Below are positions 1 to 8,722 of a stretch of DNA of 64,000 nucleotides, piece after piece. The stretch covers positions 130,179 to 194,178 of the forward strand of contig NZ_RCIO01000002.1 of assembly GCF_004000235.1 (NCBI RefSeq), read 5' to 3'. Origin of the DNA: Mesorhizobium sp. Z1-4. Its GTDB lineage: Bacteria; Pseudomonadota; Alphaproteobacteria; Rhizobiales; Rhizobiaceae. Each line of letters begins with the position of its first letter. Position 1 is the stretch's first letter. The notes beneath the pieces were generated by a model that saw only the letters and a list, made by a program, of their open reading frames with translations, did no database searches and had not been told where the DNA came from. The position numbers and the translations under genes were made by a program.

Positions 1-109
1 CTGCCTGCCAGTAGTTGTAGGCGGAGCCGGCACTGACTGCGAGTATGAAACCGGCTAGGATCGCGAAGAAACGCGTGCGCATATACTGGCGCGTGATGAC
101 CGAAGACAT
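1..109 (-). CDS. Partial CDS, N-terminus of a membrane-anchored or exported protein
   Basis: Only the first 36 codons lie in the window; the gene runs off the left edge. The reading frame begins MSSVITRQYMRTRFF and continues into a hydrophobic stretch (about residues 14-28), which looks like a signal peptide or N-terminal membrane anchor. The ATG is preceded on the minus strand by AGGGG at suitable spacing, which supports this start; a second in-frame ATG lies nine codons in. Too little is visible to assign a family. It is co-oriented with ispA. Confidence 0.5.
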   Translation of the reverse strand, partial: MSSVITRQYMRTRFFAILAGFILAVSAGSAYNYWQA

Positions 110-204
110 GGTCGTACCCCTGTACTCAACAGAGGCTAAAGATCGTTCATTCGGATTAAACGGCTGTTAACGCTGCAACACAATTCTTGAAGGCGCGTTG
201 TTGC

Positions 205-1110
205 CTAGGTTTCACGCGTTGCGACGAACGTTGCGGCCTGGGTCAAATGCAACGCCGCAGACCCGTAGGGTGCAAGCAGCGCGGTTGCCTGGCCGACCAG
301 CCCGTCGAGCTGGCGCCGTGCCCAGTCCGCGCCGTGAAGCGCCACGAGTGTCGCCTTGCCTGCCGTCGCGTCCTTGTCGGTCGCCTTGCCCAGTTTTTCG
401 GTTGTCGACGTTACATCGAGCAGATCGTCGGCAAGCTGAAACGCCAGTCCGATCGCCGAACCGAATTCAGCCAGCCGCTCGCGGTCGGCTTCCGGCGCGC
501 CGGCGATCACCGGGCCGGCTTCGCAGGCAAACCGGATCAGTGCCCCCGTCTTCATCGCCTGGAGCGTAATGATCTGCTGTTCGCCGGGTGCCGATGCGGC
601 TGCGTCGAGGTCGAGCATCTGACCGCCTGCCATACCGCCAAGTCCGGCCGCGCGTGCAAGCAGCGCCACCAGTGTGAGCCGCGCCTTCGCCGACAGCGCC
701 GTTTCGTCGTCGGCAATGATGTCGAAGGCGTAGGTCAGCAGGCTGTCTCCGGCCAGGATGGCGGTCGCCTCGTCGAAGGCCCGGTGAACCGTCGGCTGGC
801 CGCGGCGAAGGTCGTCATCGTCCATGGCCGGCAGGTCGTCATGGATCAGCGAATAGCAGTGTATGCATTCAAGCGCTGCCGCTATGCGGAGCGATGCGGC
901 TGGCTTGGCGCCGAAGAGCGCGGCACTTTCCATGACCAGAAACGGCCGCAGTCGTTTGCCGCCGTTGAGTGCGCCGTGCCGCATTGCGGCGAGCAGCCGC
1001 TCCGGCCGTGCGATTTCGCCGGCGCGGAGCTGCGCGTCCAGCAGCTTTTCCAGCAGGCGCTGGGTTTCGTCCGCGCAGCGTGCCAGCCGTTTCTCGAATT
1101 CGTGGTCCAT
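205..1110 (-). CDS. ispA: Polyprenyl (farnesyl/geranylgeranyl) diphosphate synthase
   Basis: This 301-residue class I trans-prenyltransferase condenses isopentenyl diphosphate with allylic diphosphates to make C15-C20 precursors for quinones, undecaprenyl lipid and hopanoids. The first aspartate-rich motif DDLPAMDDD is at about residues 91-99, with GGKRLRP at 50-56. The second motif DDLLD is at 228-232, followed by the [12 protein letters not shown] segment. Its length is usual for bacterial IspA. The open frame extends far upstream, but ATG at 1110 gives the normal family start; there is no strong Shine-Dalgarno sequence. It is divergent from mtgA with almost no gap, so its promoter must overlap the 5' part of that gene. 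Chain length (C15 or C20) cannot be fixed by reading. Confidence 0.93.
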   Translation of the reverse strand: MDHEFEKRLARCADETQRLLEKLLDAQLRAGEIARPERLLAAMRHGALNGGKRLRPFLVMESAALFGAKPAASLRIAAALECIHCYSLIHDDLPAMDDDDLRRGQPTVHRAFDEATAILAGDSLLTYAFDIIADDETALSAKARLTLVALLARAAGLGGMAGGQMLDLDAAASAPGEQQIITLQAMKTGALIRFACEAGPVIAGAPEADRERLAEFGSAIGLAFQLADDLLDVTSTTEKLGKATDKDATAGKATLVALHGADWARRQLDGLVGQATALLAPYGSAALHLTQAATFVATRET

Positions 1111-1119
1111 GGGCGGGCA

Positions 1120-1959
1120 ATGCAGCCAAACGTCCGTCCGGTCAAGCCGCGTGCGGCGTTGCGCCCGGCGGCGCCGCCCGCTATTCGGTTGCGGCAATCG
1201 GAGTCGGTCCGTTTGGCGCAGCAGACAAAATCCAAAACAAAGAGGAAGTCCGGCCGTGGTGCGACGGCGGCAAAGCCGCGCCGGCGATTGTGGCGCTGGC
1301 TGCGGCGCCTGTCGCTTGCGTTGGCAGTTGTCGTGCTTCTGCCCATTGTGCTCACACCGATGTACCGGCTGCCGGCGTTGCATCCGGTCTCGATGCTGAT
1401 GGTGAAGGATCTTGTCACGTTCCAGGGCTACCGGCGCGACTGGGTGGCTTTTGAAGAAATGGGTACGGTGCTGCCCTATTCCGTCGTGATGTCGGAAGAC
1501 GGTCAGTTCTGTTCGCATGGCGGTGTCGATTGGGGGGCTCTGAACACCGTGGTCCAGGACGCCCTGGCGGGCGAGGGCCTGCGCGGAGCTTCGACAATCC
1601 CCATGCAGACCGTGAAGAACCTGTTTCTGTGGCACGGACGCTCATATGTGCGAAAAGCTCTGGAGGTGCCGCTGGCAATCTATTTCGATGCGGTCGTGCC
1701 GAAGCAGCGGATCATGGAGATCTATCTGAATATCGCCGAGTGGGGCCCGAACATCTATGGCGCCGAGGCCGCGGCGCAACACTATTTCGGCCGGTCGGCT
1801 AAAGCATTGACGCGCCGCCAGGCGGCGCTGCTTGCGGTGACTTTGCCAAATCCCGGTGCGCGAGATCCCGCCAATCCGGGCAGCGGGCTGAGCAATCTCG
1901 CCGCGATTGTAGAGCGGCGCGCACAGCAGGCAGGAGATTATGTCGGCTGTCTGCGCTGA
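1120..1959 (+). CDS. mtgA: Monofunctional biosynthetic peptidoglycan transglycosylase
   Basis: A GT51-family glycosyltransferase that polymerises lipid II into glycan strands in the periplasm, without a transpeptidase domain. From the ATG at 1120 it has 279 residues: a basic N-terminus, one membrane helix at about 62-80, then the catalytic domain. Visible motifs are [14 protein letters not shown] with the catalytic Glu near 126, [15 protein letters not shown] near 156-170, and [10 protein letters not shown]. The family is usually about 230 residues, so the first 30 codons may not be translated; a TTG at 1213 is a possible alternative start. The ATG chosen is only 9 bp from the divergent ispA start, another reason to doubt it. 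Confidence 0.9.
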   Translation: MQPNVRPVKPRAALRPAAPPAIRLRQSESVRLAQQTKSKTKRKSGRGATAAKPRRRLWRWLRRLSLALAVVVLLPIVLTPMYRLPALHPVSMLMVKDLVTFQGYRRDWVAFEEMGTVLPYSVVMSEDGQFCSHGGVDWGALNTVVQDALAGEGLRGASTIPMQTVKNLFLWHGRSYVRKALEVPLAIYFDAVVPKQRIMEIYLNIAEWGPNIYGAEAAAQHYFGRSAKALTRRQAALLAVTLPNPGARDPANPGSGLSNLAAIVERRAQQAGDYVGCLR

Positions 1960-2105
1960 CACCGGACCAGCGAAGATTCTTCGAAATGAGCGCTGGCCAA
2001 AAGCGGGTTTGGCGTGTATAGGCACGCGACTTTCAAGGAATTGTGCCCGCGAATGAGCCGGACTTGCCGGATACGCGGGCTTTTGACTGATAGATGGAGC
2101 TCGTC

Positions 2106-2288
2106 GTGGCTGTACCAAAACGAAAAACTTCGCCGTCCAAGCGCGGCATGCGCCGCTCGGCCGATGCGCTGAAAGCCCCGGCCTATGTCGAAGACAAGGA
2201 TTCGGGCGAAATGCGCCGTCCGCACCATATCGACCTGAAGACCGGCATGTATCGCGGCCGCCAGGTGCTGGAGCCGAAGGAGAACTAG
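2106..2288 (+). CDS. rpmF: 50S ribosomal protein L32
   Basis: The 60-residue product begins [17 protein letters not shown], the classic L32 N-terminus, and ends in [10 protein letters not shown]. The start is a GTG: GGAG lies 6 bases upstream, whereas the ATG four codons earlier overlaps that site and would add MELV before the conserved AVPKRK. A strong rho-independent terminator follows directly, so it is probably monocistronic. Alphaproteobacterial L32 usually lacks the zinc-binding cysteines, and none are present here. Confidence 0.95.
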   Translation: MAVPKRKTSPSKRGMRRSADALKAPAYVEDKDSGEMRRPHHIDLKTGMYRGRQVLEPKEN

Positions 2289-2311
2289 GTTCTTCTTCGC
2301 AAACGTGATCG

Positions 2312-2337
2312 AGGCCGGCCTTTGCGCCGGCCTTTTT
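2312..2337 (+). terminator. Rho-independent terminator of rpmF
   Basis: GGCCGGC and GCCGGCC form a GC stem around a short loop (TTTGC plus flanks), followed by TTTTT. It lies 24 bases after the rpmF stop. Confidence 0.85.
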
Positions 2338-2421
2338 CGTTTGAACCAGGCGGGTTCGGTACTTGACGCGGTGTTTGGGTGCCGGTCTTAACTGCGGGCG
2401 CTCAAACCGGAGACCGCAGCC

Positions 2422-2817
2422 ATGGCTCACCTGCCGCTCATGATCGTGCCGTTCATTCTCTACAATCTTGGCCTGACCGGGCTTCTGGGCGGTGACGATC
2501 CCTGGTCGAACGTCCTCTTTTCGGTGTCGATGATCTCGGGCGGCGTGTGGTCGATGAAGCTCGCCGATCTGATGCTGGTGATCGCACTGGCGCTGCTTTT
2601 CATCGAGCTCGTCAAATCGACGCGTACCTCCAACGCCTCGGTAATCGACCATCTGCTTTCGACACTGGTTTTCGTGCTGTTTCTGGTCGAGTTCCTGCTC
2701 GTCAGGGGCGCAACGACTTCGCTCTTTTTTGTCCTGATGCTGTTTTCCCTGGTGGATGTGCTGGCCGGGTTCTCCGTTTCACTGCGTGCGGCAAGCCGCG
2801 ACGTGAACCTGCGCTAG
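2422..2817 (+). CDS. Small conserved membrane protein, function unknown
   Basis: This 131-residue protein is almost entirely hydrophobic, with about four predicted membrane helices (near residues 5-22, 48-64, 77-95 and 98-115). I recognise no catalytic motif. The ATG has GGAG about nine bases upstream. It ends nine bases before the gamma-glutamyltransferase gene, so the two are probably co-transcribed. That suggests, but does not show, an accessory role for the downstream enzyme. Confidence 0.75.
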   Translation: MAHLPLMIVPFILYNLGLTGLLGGDDPWSNVLFSVSMISGGVWSMKLADLMLVIALALLFIELVKSTRTSNASVIDHLLSTLVFVLFLVEFLLVRGATTSLFFVLMLFSLVDVLAGFSVSLRAASRDVNLR

Positions 2818-2826
2818 GCGTCGCCG

Positions 2827-4416
2827 ATGACGCGGGATTTCTCGCTACCGGGGCGTTCGCCGGTAATCGCGGAAAACGGCATGGCGGCGACAAGCCACCC
2901 GCTTGGCACCATGAGCGCAATCCAGGTGCTGCGCGAAGGCGGCAATGCGGTCGATGCCGCTATCGCGGCCGTCGCCACGCTTTGCGTCGTGGAGCCCGGC
3001 GCCACCGGTATCGGCGGTGACTGTTTCGCCATCGTGGCCGAACCTGACGGCACGCTTCACGGTCTCAACGCCTCCGGCCGTTCGTCAATGAGCGCCGACG
3101 CCGATGCCGTTCGTGCGCGCGGGATCGCCAGACTTCCCGAATTCGATGCGCTGTCGGTTACTGTGCCGGGCGCGCTGGCAGGATGGGAGGCGCTGTCGAA
3201 ACGTTTCGGCACGGTCGGCTTCGAACGGCTGTTTGCCGACGCGATCCGATACGCAGAAGACGGGTTTGCGGTCCATCCGCGCGTCGCTGCCGACTGGAAA
3301 CGCTACGAAGCGGATCTGGCAAACGACCCCGGCGCGCGGCGTCACTATCTCGCGCACGGGCAAGCCCCGCGGGCAGGTGCGCGGATGCGCCAGATCGCGC
3401 TCGCGGATGTGTTGCGCAAAGTTGCCAAAGGTGGAGCGGCAGCCTTCTACGAAGGTGAGATTGCGGCCGAAATTGCAGCCACGGTCAGCGCCGGCGGTGG
3501 CTTCATGGAAGAAGCCGACCTTGCGGCCAGCGACGCCGACTGGGTGGAGCCGATCGGTGTGGTTCATGCCGGCCAGCGCCTCAATGAAATCCCGCCAAAC
3601 GGGCAAGGCATTACCGCGCTGATCATGCTTAATGTGCTCGATGTTCTGGATGCCAGGCGTCTGCGGCGCGAAAGCGCCGAGCGCTGGCATCTGTGGATCG
3701 AGGTGGCGCGTCTTGCCTATGCGGCGCGCGATGCCTTCGTTTCCGATCCGGCAACAATGAACATGCCGGCCGAGACGATGCTGTCGCGCGAATTTGCGGA
3801 AGCTCTGGCGGCGCAGTTCGATCCGGGTCGCCGCAACAGCAGTCTCGTGATGCCGAAGCCGCCCGGCCCCGACACCACCTATCTGACCGTGGTGGACCGC
3901 GACCGGCGCGCCGTTTCGTTCATCAACTCGCTTTATTACGGCATGGGTTCGCGCATCGTGACACCGAAGAGCGGCATCACCCTGCAGAACCGCGGTGCCT
4001 GTTTTACCCTCGAGAAGGGCCACCCCAACGAGTTCGGGCCGGGCAAGCGGCCACTTCATACTATCATTCCCGGAATGGCGACCGGCGCGGAAGGCGCGAC
4101 ACTGTCATTCGGCGTCATGGGCGGTGGCTTCCAGCCAATGGGGCATGCGCAGGTGTTCACCGACATCTTTGTCGGCGGCATGGATCCGCAGGAAGCCGCA
4201 GACAGTCCGCGGCTGTTCTGGGGTGACGACGGCGTGCTGGAAGCCGAGACCGGGATACCGGATGAAGTGAGCGTTGGGCTTGAAGCGCGGGGCCATCGCG
4301 TTCGCAAAGCGGAAATGCCGCATGGCGGGGCTCAGCTTATTGCAATCGACCGCGCCAGCGGGTTTCTGATTGGCGGCTCCGATCCGCGCAAAGACGGACA
4401 TGCCGCAGGGTGGTGA
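2827..4416 (+). CDS. Gamma-glutamyltransferase family protein (Ntn hydrolase)
   Basis: This 529-residue member of the GGT family hydrolyses or transfers gamma-glutamyl groups, for example from glutathione, after self-cleavage at a threonine. Family sequences seen include GGNAVDAAIAAV near the start, GIGGDCF, and the cleavage-site region DTTYLTVVDRD with the nucleophile Thr at about 350. SLYYGMGSRIV and a C-terminal GGGFQPMGHAQV follow. No clear signal peptide is present (MTRDFSLPGRSP), so it is probably a cytoplasmic GGT-like enzyme of the YwrD type rather than the periplasmic form. It follows a small membrane protein gene at nine bases. Confidence 0.88.
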   Translation: MTRDFSLPGRSPVIAENGMAATSHPLGTMSAIQVLREGGNAVDAAIAAVATLCVVEPGATGIGGDCFAIVAEPDGTLHGLNASGRSSMSADADAVRARGIARLPEFDALSVTVPGALAGWEALSKRFGTVGFERLFADAIRYAEDGFAVHPRVAADWKRYEADLANDPGARRHYLAHGQAPRAGARMRQIALADVLRKVAKGGAAAFYEGEIAAEIAATVSAGGGFMEEADLAASDADWVEPIGVVHAGQRLNEIPPNGQGITALIMLNVLDVLDARRLRRESAERWHLWIEVARLAYAARDAFVSDPATMNMPAETMLSREFAEALAAQFDPGRRNSSLVMPKPPGPDTTYLTVVDRDRRAVSFINSLYYGMGSRIVTPKSGITLQNRGACFTLEKGHPNEFGPGKRPLHTIIPGMATGAEGATLSFGVMGGGFQPMGHAQVFTDIFVGGMDPQEAADSPRLFWGDDGVLEAETGIPDEVSVGLEARGHRVRKAEMPHGGAQLIAIDRASGFLIGGSDPRKDGHAAGW

Positions 4417-4440
4417 GGGCCGGCCCGCACCCCTGGCTGC

Positions 4441-5049
4441 TCAGCCGCGGCCCATCGAATCCAGCTTGTGCTGCATTGCCTTGATCTGATTTTTCAGTTC
4501 GCTGAGCTCGTCGCCGGCTTCGTCTGCAGGCGGCGCTTCGTCATCGGTCTCGGCGGCAGGCGCCGCACCGGTCGGAAACGGCGAGAACATCTGCATGGCG
4601 TTCTGGAACATTTCGATGTTGCGGCGCGCCTGCTCCTCGATCGCCTTCATCGGCGTCGTCATCTGCATCATGTCCATCGCATTCTGGCCGAAGGTGGATT
4701 TCATCTGCTCGCGCAGGCGCTCCTGCTCGCGCGAAAAGGCGATCATCGACTGTTCCAGGAAGGATGGCACGACCATTTGCATCTGGTCGCCGTAGAAGGC
4801 GATCAGCTGACGCAGGAATGAGACCGGCAGCATGTTCTGCCCGTCCCTGTTCTCCAGCTCGAAAATGATCTGGGTCAGCACCAGGTGGGTGATGTCTTCC
4901 CCGGTCTTGGCGTCGTTGACTGTGAATTCCTCACCGCGTTTGACCATTTCGGCAAGGTCTTCAAGCGTTACATAGGTAGATGTGCCCGTATTGTAGAGCC
5001 GTCGGTTGGCATATTTCTTGATAACAACCGGATCGTCTTTAGCGGGCAT
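4441..5049 (-). CDS. phaR: Polyhydroxyalkanoate synthesis repressor PhaR
   Basis: This 202-residue regulator binds PHB and DNA and releases phasin and PHB-gene promoters when polymer accumulates. The N-terminal PHB/PHA accumulation regulator domain is clear: VVIKKYANRRLYNT, then STYVTLEDLAEMV and DITHLVLTQII. A PHB-associated helical domain follows (LPVSFLRQLIAFYGDQMQ), then a Met/Gln-rich and acidic tail. ATG at 5049 is chosen over the longer open frame because GGGAGG lies just upstream and the KKYANRRLYNT block then sits near the N-terminus as usual. It is divergent from phaA with a 301-base gap that carries a possible PhaR site, fitting autoregulation. Confidence 0.95.
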   Translation of the reverse strand: MPAKDDPVVIKKYANRRLYNTGTSTYVTLEDLAEMVKRGEEFTVNDAKTGEDITHLVLTQIIFELENRDGQNMLPVSFLRQLIAFYGDQMQMVVPSFLEQSMIAFSREQERLREQMKSTFGQNAMDMMQMTTPMKAIEEQARRNIEMFQNAMQMFSPFPTGAAPAAETDDEAPPADEAGDELSELKNQIKAMQHKLDSMGRG

Positions 5050-5350
5050 ATGAGAGCCTCCCGAGTTACCGGCAATTCCGCCGTCGTTGCAGCGGACATA
5101 AACGGGACAGCCTGTCCGAAGCCGGCTTTGCTGACCATATTTTGGGCAGCATATGCGCAAAACAACCCGAAAAGAAAGCGGTTTGTGCAGTGCAAGGCAT
5201 GGCCGCCGCACAGCAGCAGCGCCAATGGGTCCAATGCCGGGTTTCGGCCCGGGGCAAATTGGCTCCATCTCCCGCTTGGCGTTTGACTCGCATCAAGGAA
5301 ACGGCAAGAAACAGGACTAGAGATCCGCCATCCGTTTCCGGGAGATTACC
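5050..5350. promoter_or_regulatory. Divergent phaR-phaA control region with a possible PhaR operator
   Basis: No gene is visible in this 301-base gap. TTTGTGCAGTGCAA at 5182-5195 is rich in the TGC/GCA repeats reported for PhaR binding sites. The same core TGCAGTGCAA recurs before the 3-hydroxybutyrate dehydrogenase gene and before pyruvate carboxylase. It is 133 bases from the phaR start and 155 from phaA. I could not assign -35/-10 boxes with confidence. Confidence 0.5.
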
Positions 5351-6535
5351 ATGTCATCGGACGCCATCGTCGTTGCAAGTGCGGCCCGCACGCCAGTCGG
5401 TTCCTTCAACGGCGCATTCGCCAACACGCCGGCCCATGAGCTCGGTTCGACCGTCATCAAAGAAGTTCTTGCGCGGGCCGGGGTCGACGCCGCCGAAGTC
5501 GATGAGGTGATCCTGGGCCAGGTGCTCACGGCGGGGCAGGGCCAGAACCCGGCACGTCAGGCATCGATCAATGCCGGGCTGCCAAAGGAGACGACGGCCT
5601 GGGGGCTCAACCAGGTTTGCGGGTCGGGTCTGCGCACGATCTCAGTCGGTATGCAGCAGATCCAGACAGGCGACGCGAACATCATCGTCGCCGGCGGTCA
5701 GGAATCGATGTCGCTTTCGCCGCACTGCCAGCATCTGCGGGCCGGCACGAAAATGGGCGACCTCAAGCTGATCGACACCATGATCAAGGACGGCCTTTGG
5801 GATGCCTTTAACGGCTATCACATGGGCAACACTGCAGAAAACATCGCCAACCAGTTCCAGATCACCCGCGACGAGCAGGACAGCTTTGCCGTTGCGTCTC
5901 AGAACAAAGCCGAGGCGGCACAGAAGGCCGGCAAGTTCAAAGACGAGATCGTCGCCTTCACCGTCAAGACCCGCAAGGGCGACATCGTGGTCGATGCGGA
6001 TGAATATATCCGCCACGGCGCCACGCTCGAAGCGATGCAGAAGCTGCGGCCGGCCTTCGACAAGGAAGGCACGGTGACCGCCGCCAATGCGTCCGGTCTC
6101 AATGACGGCGCCGCTGCCGTGCTGCTTATGAAGGAATCGGAAGCCTCGCGCCGCGGCATTACCCCGCTGGCGCGCATCGCTTCCTGGGCGACCGCCGGCG
6201 TCGACCCCTCGATCATGGGCACAGGCCCGATCCCGGCTTCCAAGCGCGCTCTGGAAAAGGCCGGCTGGTCTGTAGGCGATCTCGACCTTGTCGAGGCGAA
6301 CGAGGCATTCGCGGCGCAGGCCTGTGCCGTGAACAAGGGGCTCGGCTGGGATCCTGAAATCGTCAACGTCAACGGCGGGGCCATCGCCATCGGCCACCCG
6401 ATCGGCGCCTCCGGCGCCCGTATCTTCAACACGCTGGTTTTCGAGATGAAGCGGCGCGGGGCGAAAAAGGGTCTCGCAACGCTTTGCATCGGCGGCGGCA
6501 TGGGCGTCGCGATGTGCGTTGAGGCGATGAATTAA
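5351..6535 (+). CDS. phaA: Acetyl-CoA acetyltransferase (beta-ketothiolase)
   Basis: This 394-residue thiolase condenses two acetyl-CoA to acetoacetyl-CoA, the first step of PHB synthesis; the reaction is reversible. Visible features are the nucleophilic Cys90 in [17 protein letters not shown], the GHPIGASG segment carrying the catalytic His, and the second Cys in CIGGGMG near the C-terminus. The length matches biosynthetic PhaA. ATG 5351 has GGGAG in its leader. It is followed at 106 bases by phaB; the gap holds a large inverted repeat. Context (phaR divergent, phaB downstream) supports the PHB role over fatty-acid degradation. Confidence 0.96.
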   Translation: MSSDAIVVASAARTPVGSFNGAFANTPAHELGSTVIKEVLARAGVDAAEVDEVILGQVLTAGQGQNPARQASINAGLPKETTAWGLNQVCGSGLRTISVGMQQIQTGDANIIVAGGQESMSLSPHCQHLRAGTKMGDLKLIDTMIKDGLWDAFNGYHMGNTAENIANQFQITRDEQDSFAVASQNKAEAAQKAGKFKDEIVAFTVKTRKGDIVVDADEYIRHGATLEAMQKLRPAFDKEGTVTAANASGLNDGAAAVLLMKESEASRRGITPLARIASWATAGVDPSIMGTGPIPASKRALEKAGWSVGDLDLVEANEAFAAQACAVNKGLGWDPEIVNVNGGAIAIGHPIGASGARIFNTLVFEMKRRGAKKGLATLCIGGGMGVAMCVEAMN

Positions 6536-6541
6536 GGAAGC

Positions 6542-6621
6542 GAATAGGGGAGCAGGGCAGTAAGGGAATAGGGAAAAGAGCGGAATTACCGCCTCCCTTG
6601 CTCCCGTATTCCCCTGCTCCC
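6542..6621. repeat. Inverted-repeat hairpin element between phaA and phaB
   Basis: The outer arms GGGAGCAGGG (6548-6557) and CCCTGCTCCC (6612-6621) are perfectly complementary. An inner GCGG/CCGC hairpin lies at 6580-6592, and both sides are rich in GGGAATA/TATTCCC words. There is no T-run, so it is not an ordinary terminator. It looks like a dispersed intergenic palindrome of the kind scattered in rhizobial genomes, and could affect phaA-phaB mRNA processing. Confidence 0.7.
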
Positions 6622-6641
6622 ATCAAAACGGGAGGAAACAG

Positions 6642-7364
6642 ATGTCACGAGTAGCACTCGTCACCGGGGGCTCGCGCGGTATCGGCGCGGCCATTTCGAT
6701 CGCACTCAACAAGGCCGGCTACAAGGTGGCGGCGAACTATGCCGGCAATGACGAGGCCGCAGCCAAGTTCAAGGACGAGACCGGCATTGCCGTCTACAAA
6801 TGGTCGGTCGCCGACTATGAGGCGTGCAAGGAAGGCATTGCAAAGGTTGAAGCAGATCTCGGCCCGGTCGACGTTCTGGTCAACAATGCCGGTATCACAC
6901 GTGACGCGATGTTCCACCGCATGACGCCCGAACAGTGGCGCGAGGTGATCGACACCAATCTCACCGGTGTCTTCAACATGACGCACAATGTCTGGGGCGG
7001 CATGCGCGACCGCAAGTTCGGCCGCGTCGTCAACATCTCGTCGATCAACGGCCAGAAGGGCCAGGCAGGGCAGGCGAACTACTCCGCCGCCAAAGCCGGC
7101 GACCTCGGCATCACCAAGGCGCTGGCACAGGAAGGCGCGCGCGCTGGTATCACCGTCAATGCGATTTGCCCCGGCTATATCGGCACCGACATGGTCATGG
7201 CCGTTCCCGAAGACGTACGCAACAAGATCATAGCGCAGATTCCCGCCGGCAGGCTGGGCGAACCCGAGGAGATTGCGCGCTGCGTTGTGTTCCTTGCGTC
7301 CGACGATGCGGGGTTCATCACCGGCTCGACCATCTCGGCCAATGGCGGCCAGTTTTTCGTATAA
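6642..7364 (+). CDS. phaB: Acetoacetyl-CoA reductase
   Basis: This 240-residue short-chain dehydrogenase reduces acetoacetyl-CoA to (R)-3-hydroxybutyryl-CoA with NADPH, giving the monomer for PHB synthase. It has the nucleotide-binding TGGSRGIG at 8-15, NNAG at 81-84, and the catalytic Ser134, Tyr147 and Lys151 (NISSINGQKGQAGQANYSAAK region). The SINGQKGQ and ICPGYIGTDM signatures are typical of PhaB rather than FabG. GGGAGG lies upstream of the ATG. It follows phaA; the PHB synthase phaC is not in the window. Confidence 0.96.
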   Translation: MSRVALVTGGSRGIGAAISIALNKAGYKVAANYAGNDEAAAKFKDETGIAVYKWSVADYEACKEGIAKVEADLGPVDVLVNNAGITRDAMFHRMTPEQWREVIDTNLTGVFNMTHNVWGGMRDRKFGRVVNISSINGQKGQAGQANYSAAKAGDLGITKALAQEGARAGITVNAICPGYIGTDMVMAVPEDVRNKIIAQIPAGRLGEPEEIARCVVFLASDDAGFITGSTISANGGQFFV

Positions 7365-7452
7365 TAGTCGACGCACCGTCATCCCCAGCCAGGTTCCGAG
7401 GGTATCGGTCCCGAGCGTTAGGCGGTGGATGGCCTCAGGGTGACGGGGCTGG

Positions 7453-8064
7453 CTAAAGCAGCCGCCGGATCTGTTTCAGCGTGCGGCGGTCGAATGCCCG
7501 CTGCGCGTCGATGTGCTGCTTTTTGAGTGACTTGATCAGATCATAGGCCTTACGGCGCACTGCCCAGCAGTTGCTCTCGGGCTTCAGCCGCTTCAGATCG
7601 CTGCTCATCTTGCGTGCGTAGCGCTCTGCAATTTTCACATGCTGCAATTCGTGCTGCCTGATCACGCGTTCGAAGTGGCGGCCCAGGCGCGCTGCCGAAC
7701 GGGGGGCGTCTTTGGGGCCTTTCCATTCGGGCAGTTTCAGCGTGATGGACAGGCCTGTGTCTGCCCTCGTTATGCGGCAGGCGCCGTCTTTCGAACGCAT
7801 GTCGTAGTCGGGATAGAAGTCGATGATGCCGAGGCCATAGGCGCGTCCGCTCATCGGCGCGAAGCGCCGGACGGAGCGGACTATCTCCGTGTGATTTCGG
7901 CCCGAAACCGGGTAATAGGCGTGACGAACCTTTGTGCCCGTCACCTTCCAGCCGGACAGCAGCGGCACCACCATCACCGCGATCAGAAATGCCGAGGCGG
8001 CTCTGCGCAAACCCGGTTTTGTGCCGGTCGGCATCTTGCCGACGCCTGCGTGGACCTGACCCAT
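7453..8064 (-). CDS. DUF922-type secreted putative Zn-dependent protease
   Basis: This 203-residue protein has an N-terminal hydrophobic segment (about 22-38, AASAFLIAVMVVPLLSG), consistent with export or a membrane anchor. The second half holds RQHELQHVKIAERYA with a HELQH zinc-binding HExxH motif at about 138-142, typical of DUF922 proteins. The ATG at 8064 is chosen because TTGGGGA lies eight bases upstream; the open frame reaches only a TTG at 8079. Substrate and role are unknown. It stands alone, convergent with phaB. Confidence 0.75.
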   Translation of the reverse strand: MGQVHAGVGKMPTGTKPGLRRAASAFLIAVMVVPLLSGWKVTGTKVRHAYYPVSGRNHTEIVRSVRRFAPMSGRAYGLGIIDFYPDYDMRSKDGACRITRADTGLSITLKLPEWKGPKDAPRSAARLGRHFERVIRQHELQHVKIAERYARKMSSDLKRLKPESNCWAVRRKAYDLIKSLKKQHIDAQRAFDRRTLKQIRRLL

Positions 8065-8722
8065 GATCGTGTTCCCCAAGCACCGCGGGCCGATTGTGAC
8101 TCAGCACCGTCTTTGAGCCAAGCCCGGGCTGTTTCAGGACGGAACGAAAAAGTTAACGCGGGCGGCACCGGAACCGGCGGCCGTTATCGATCGGCAGGCC
8201 GCGAATGTGCCCGCCGCAGCCAGATCGCACCAGATGTTGTGGTGAACAAACCCAAAACACCGGCCTATCAGTGATTCGTCGCCGGTTCGTTCCGTTTTTG
8301 GCCTGAACGTTAATCTCGAACGTCCGAAAGCGCGGCGGCGCGTTAAGTTCCGTATAGGATTTGTTAAGAGAATCTTAGGCTTAGCAGCAGGCATGGCGAG
8401 CTCGTGAGGTGTCGTGGCGCAAAAGGTTAACGCAGGTGGGCAAATCCGGCGACATGAGCGGATCTGGTGGCCGGGCCGATTCAGCATCTGGACAGAGCTG
8501 GTCCGATTCGATCAACATCTAGCCGTGAACAAACCCGGAATCAGCAGGAGTCAGTGATTCGTCGCCGATTCGTTCCAGACTCGTTCCATCCGTTAACATG
8601 GGCATGGTCGAGGGGTTTTGTTGCCGCCGCATCTTCCTATATGACGGACGGGTCAGCGCGGCAGCGCAGTTCATCGGCCACCCAGCTTCCGCCGACGGCT
8701 TCTTTCATTCCGAGCGCCTTGC
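8065..8722. other. 658-base intergenic region with diverged tandem duplication and GANTC cluster
   Basis: No credible gene. Two 52-base direct repeats (8242-8293 and 8525-8576) share the ends GTGAACAAACCC and GATTCGTTCC-like sequence. A second pair, AAAAGTTAACGCGGG-like at 8148 and 8421, keeps the same order, suggesting an old duplication of about 0.28 kb. Seven GANTC sites (8478, 8505, 8538, 8548, 8556, 8567, 8578) crowd into 105 bases ahead of the helicase gene. GANTC is the CcrM methylation site of alphaproteobacteria, so this may be a methylation-sensitive control region. Confidence 0.65.

Noticed and set aside
187-1119. Upstream extension of the mtgA frame to a 590-residue protein
   Set aside because: It lies antisense to ispA, which has complete catalytic motifs, and the extra part is Arg/Cys-rich shadow sequence.
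1642-2652. Long minus-strand frame across mtgA, rpmF and the membrane gene
   Set aside because: It crosses three well-supported plus-strand genes and shows no domain.
8065-8722. Possible replication origin because of repeats and GANTC sites
   Set aside because: I see no cluster of DnaA boxes, no strong AT-rich unwinding element and no origin-linked genes.
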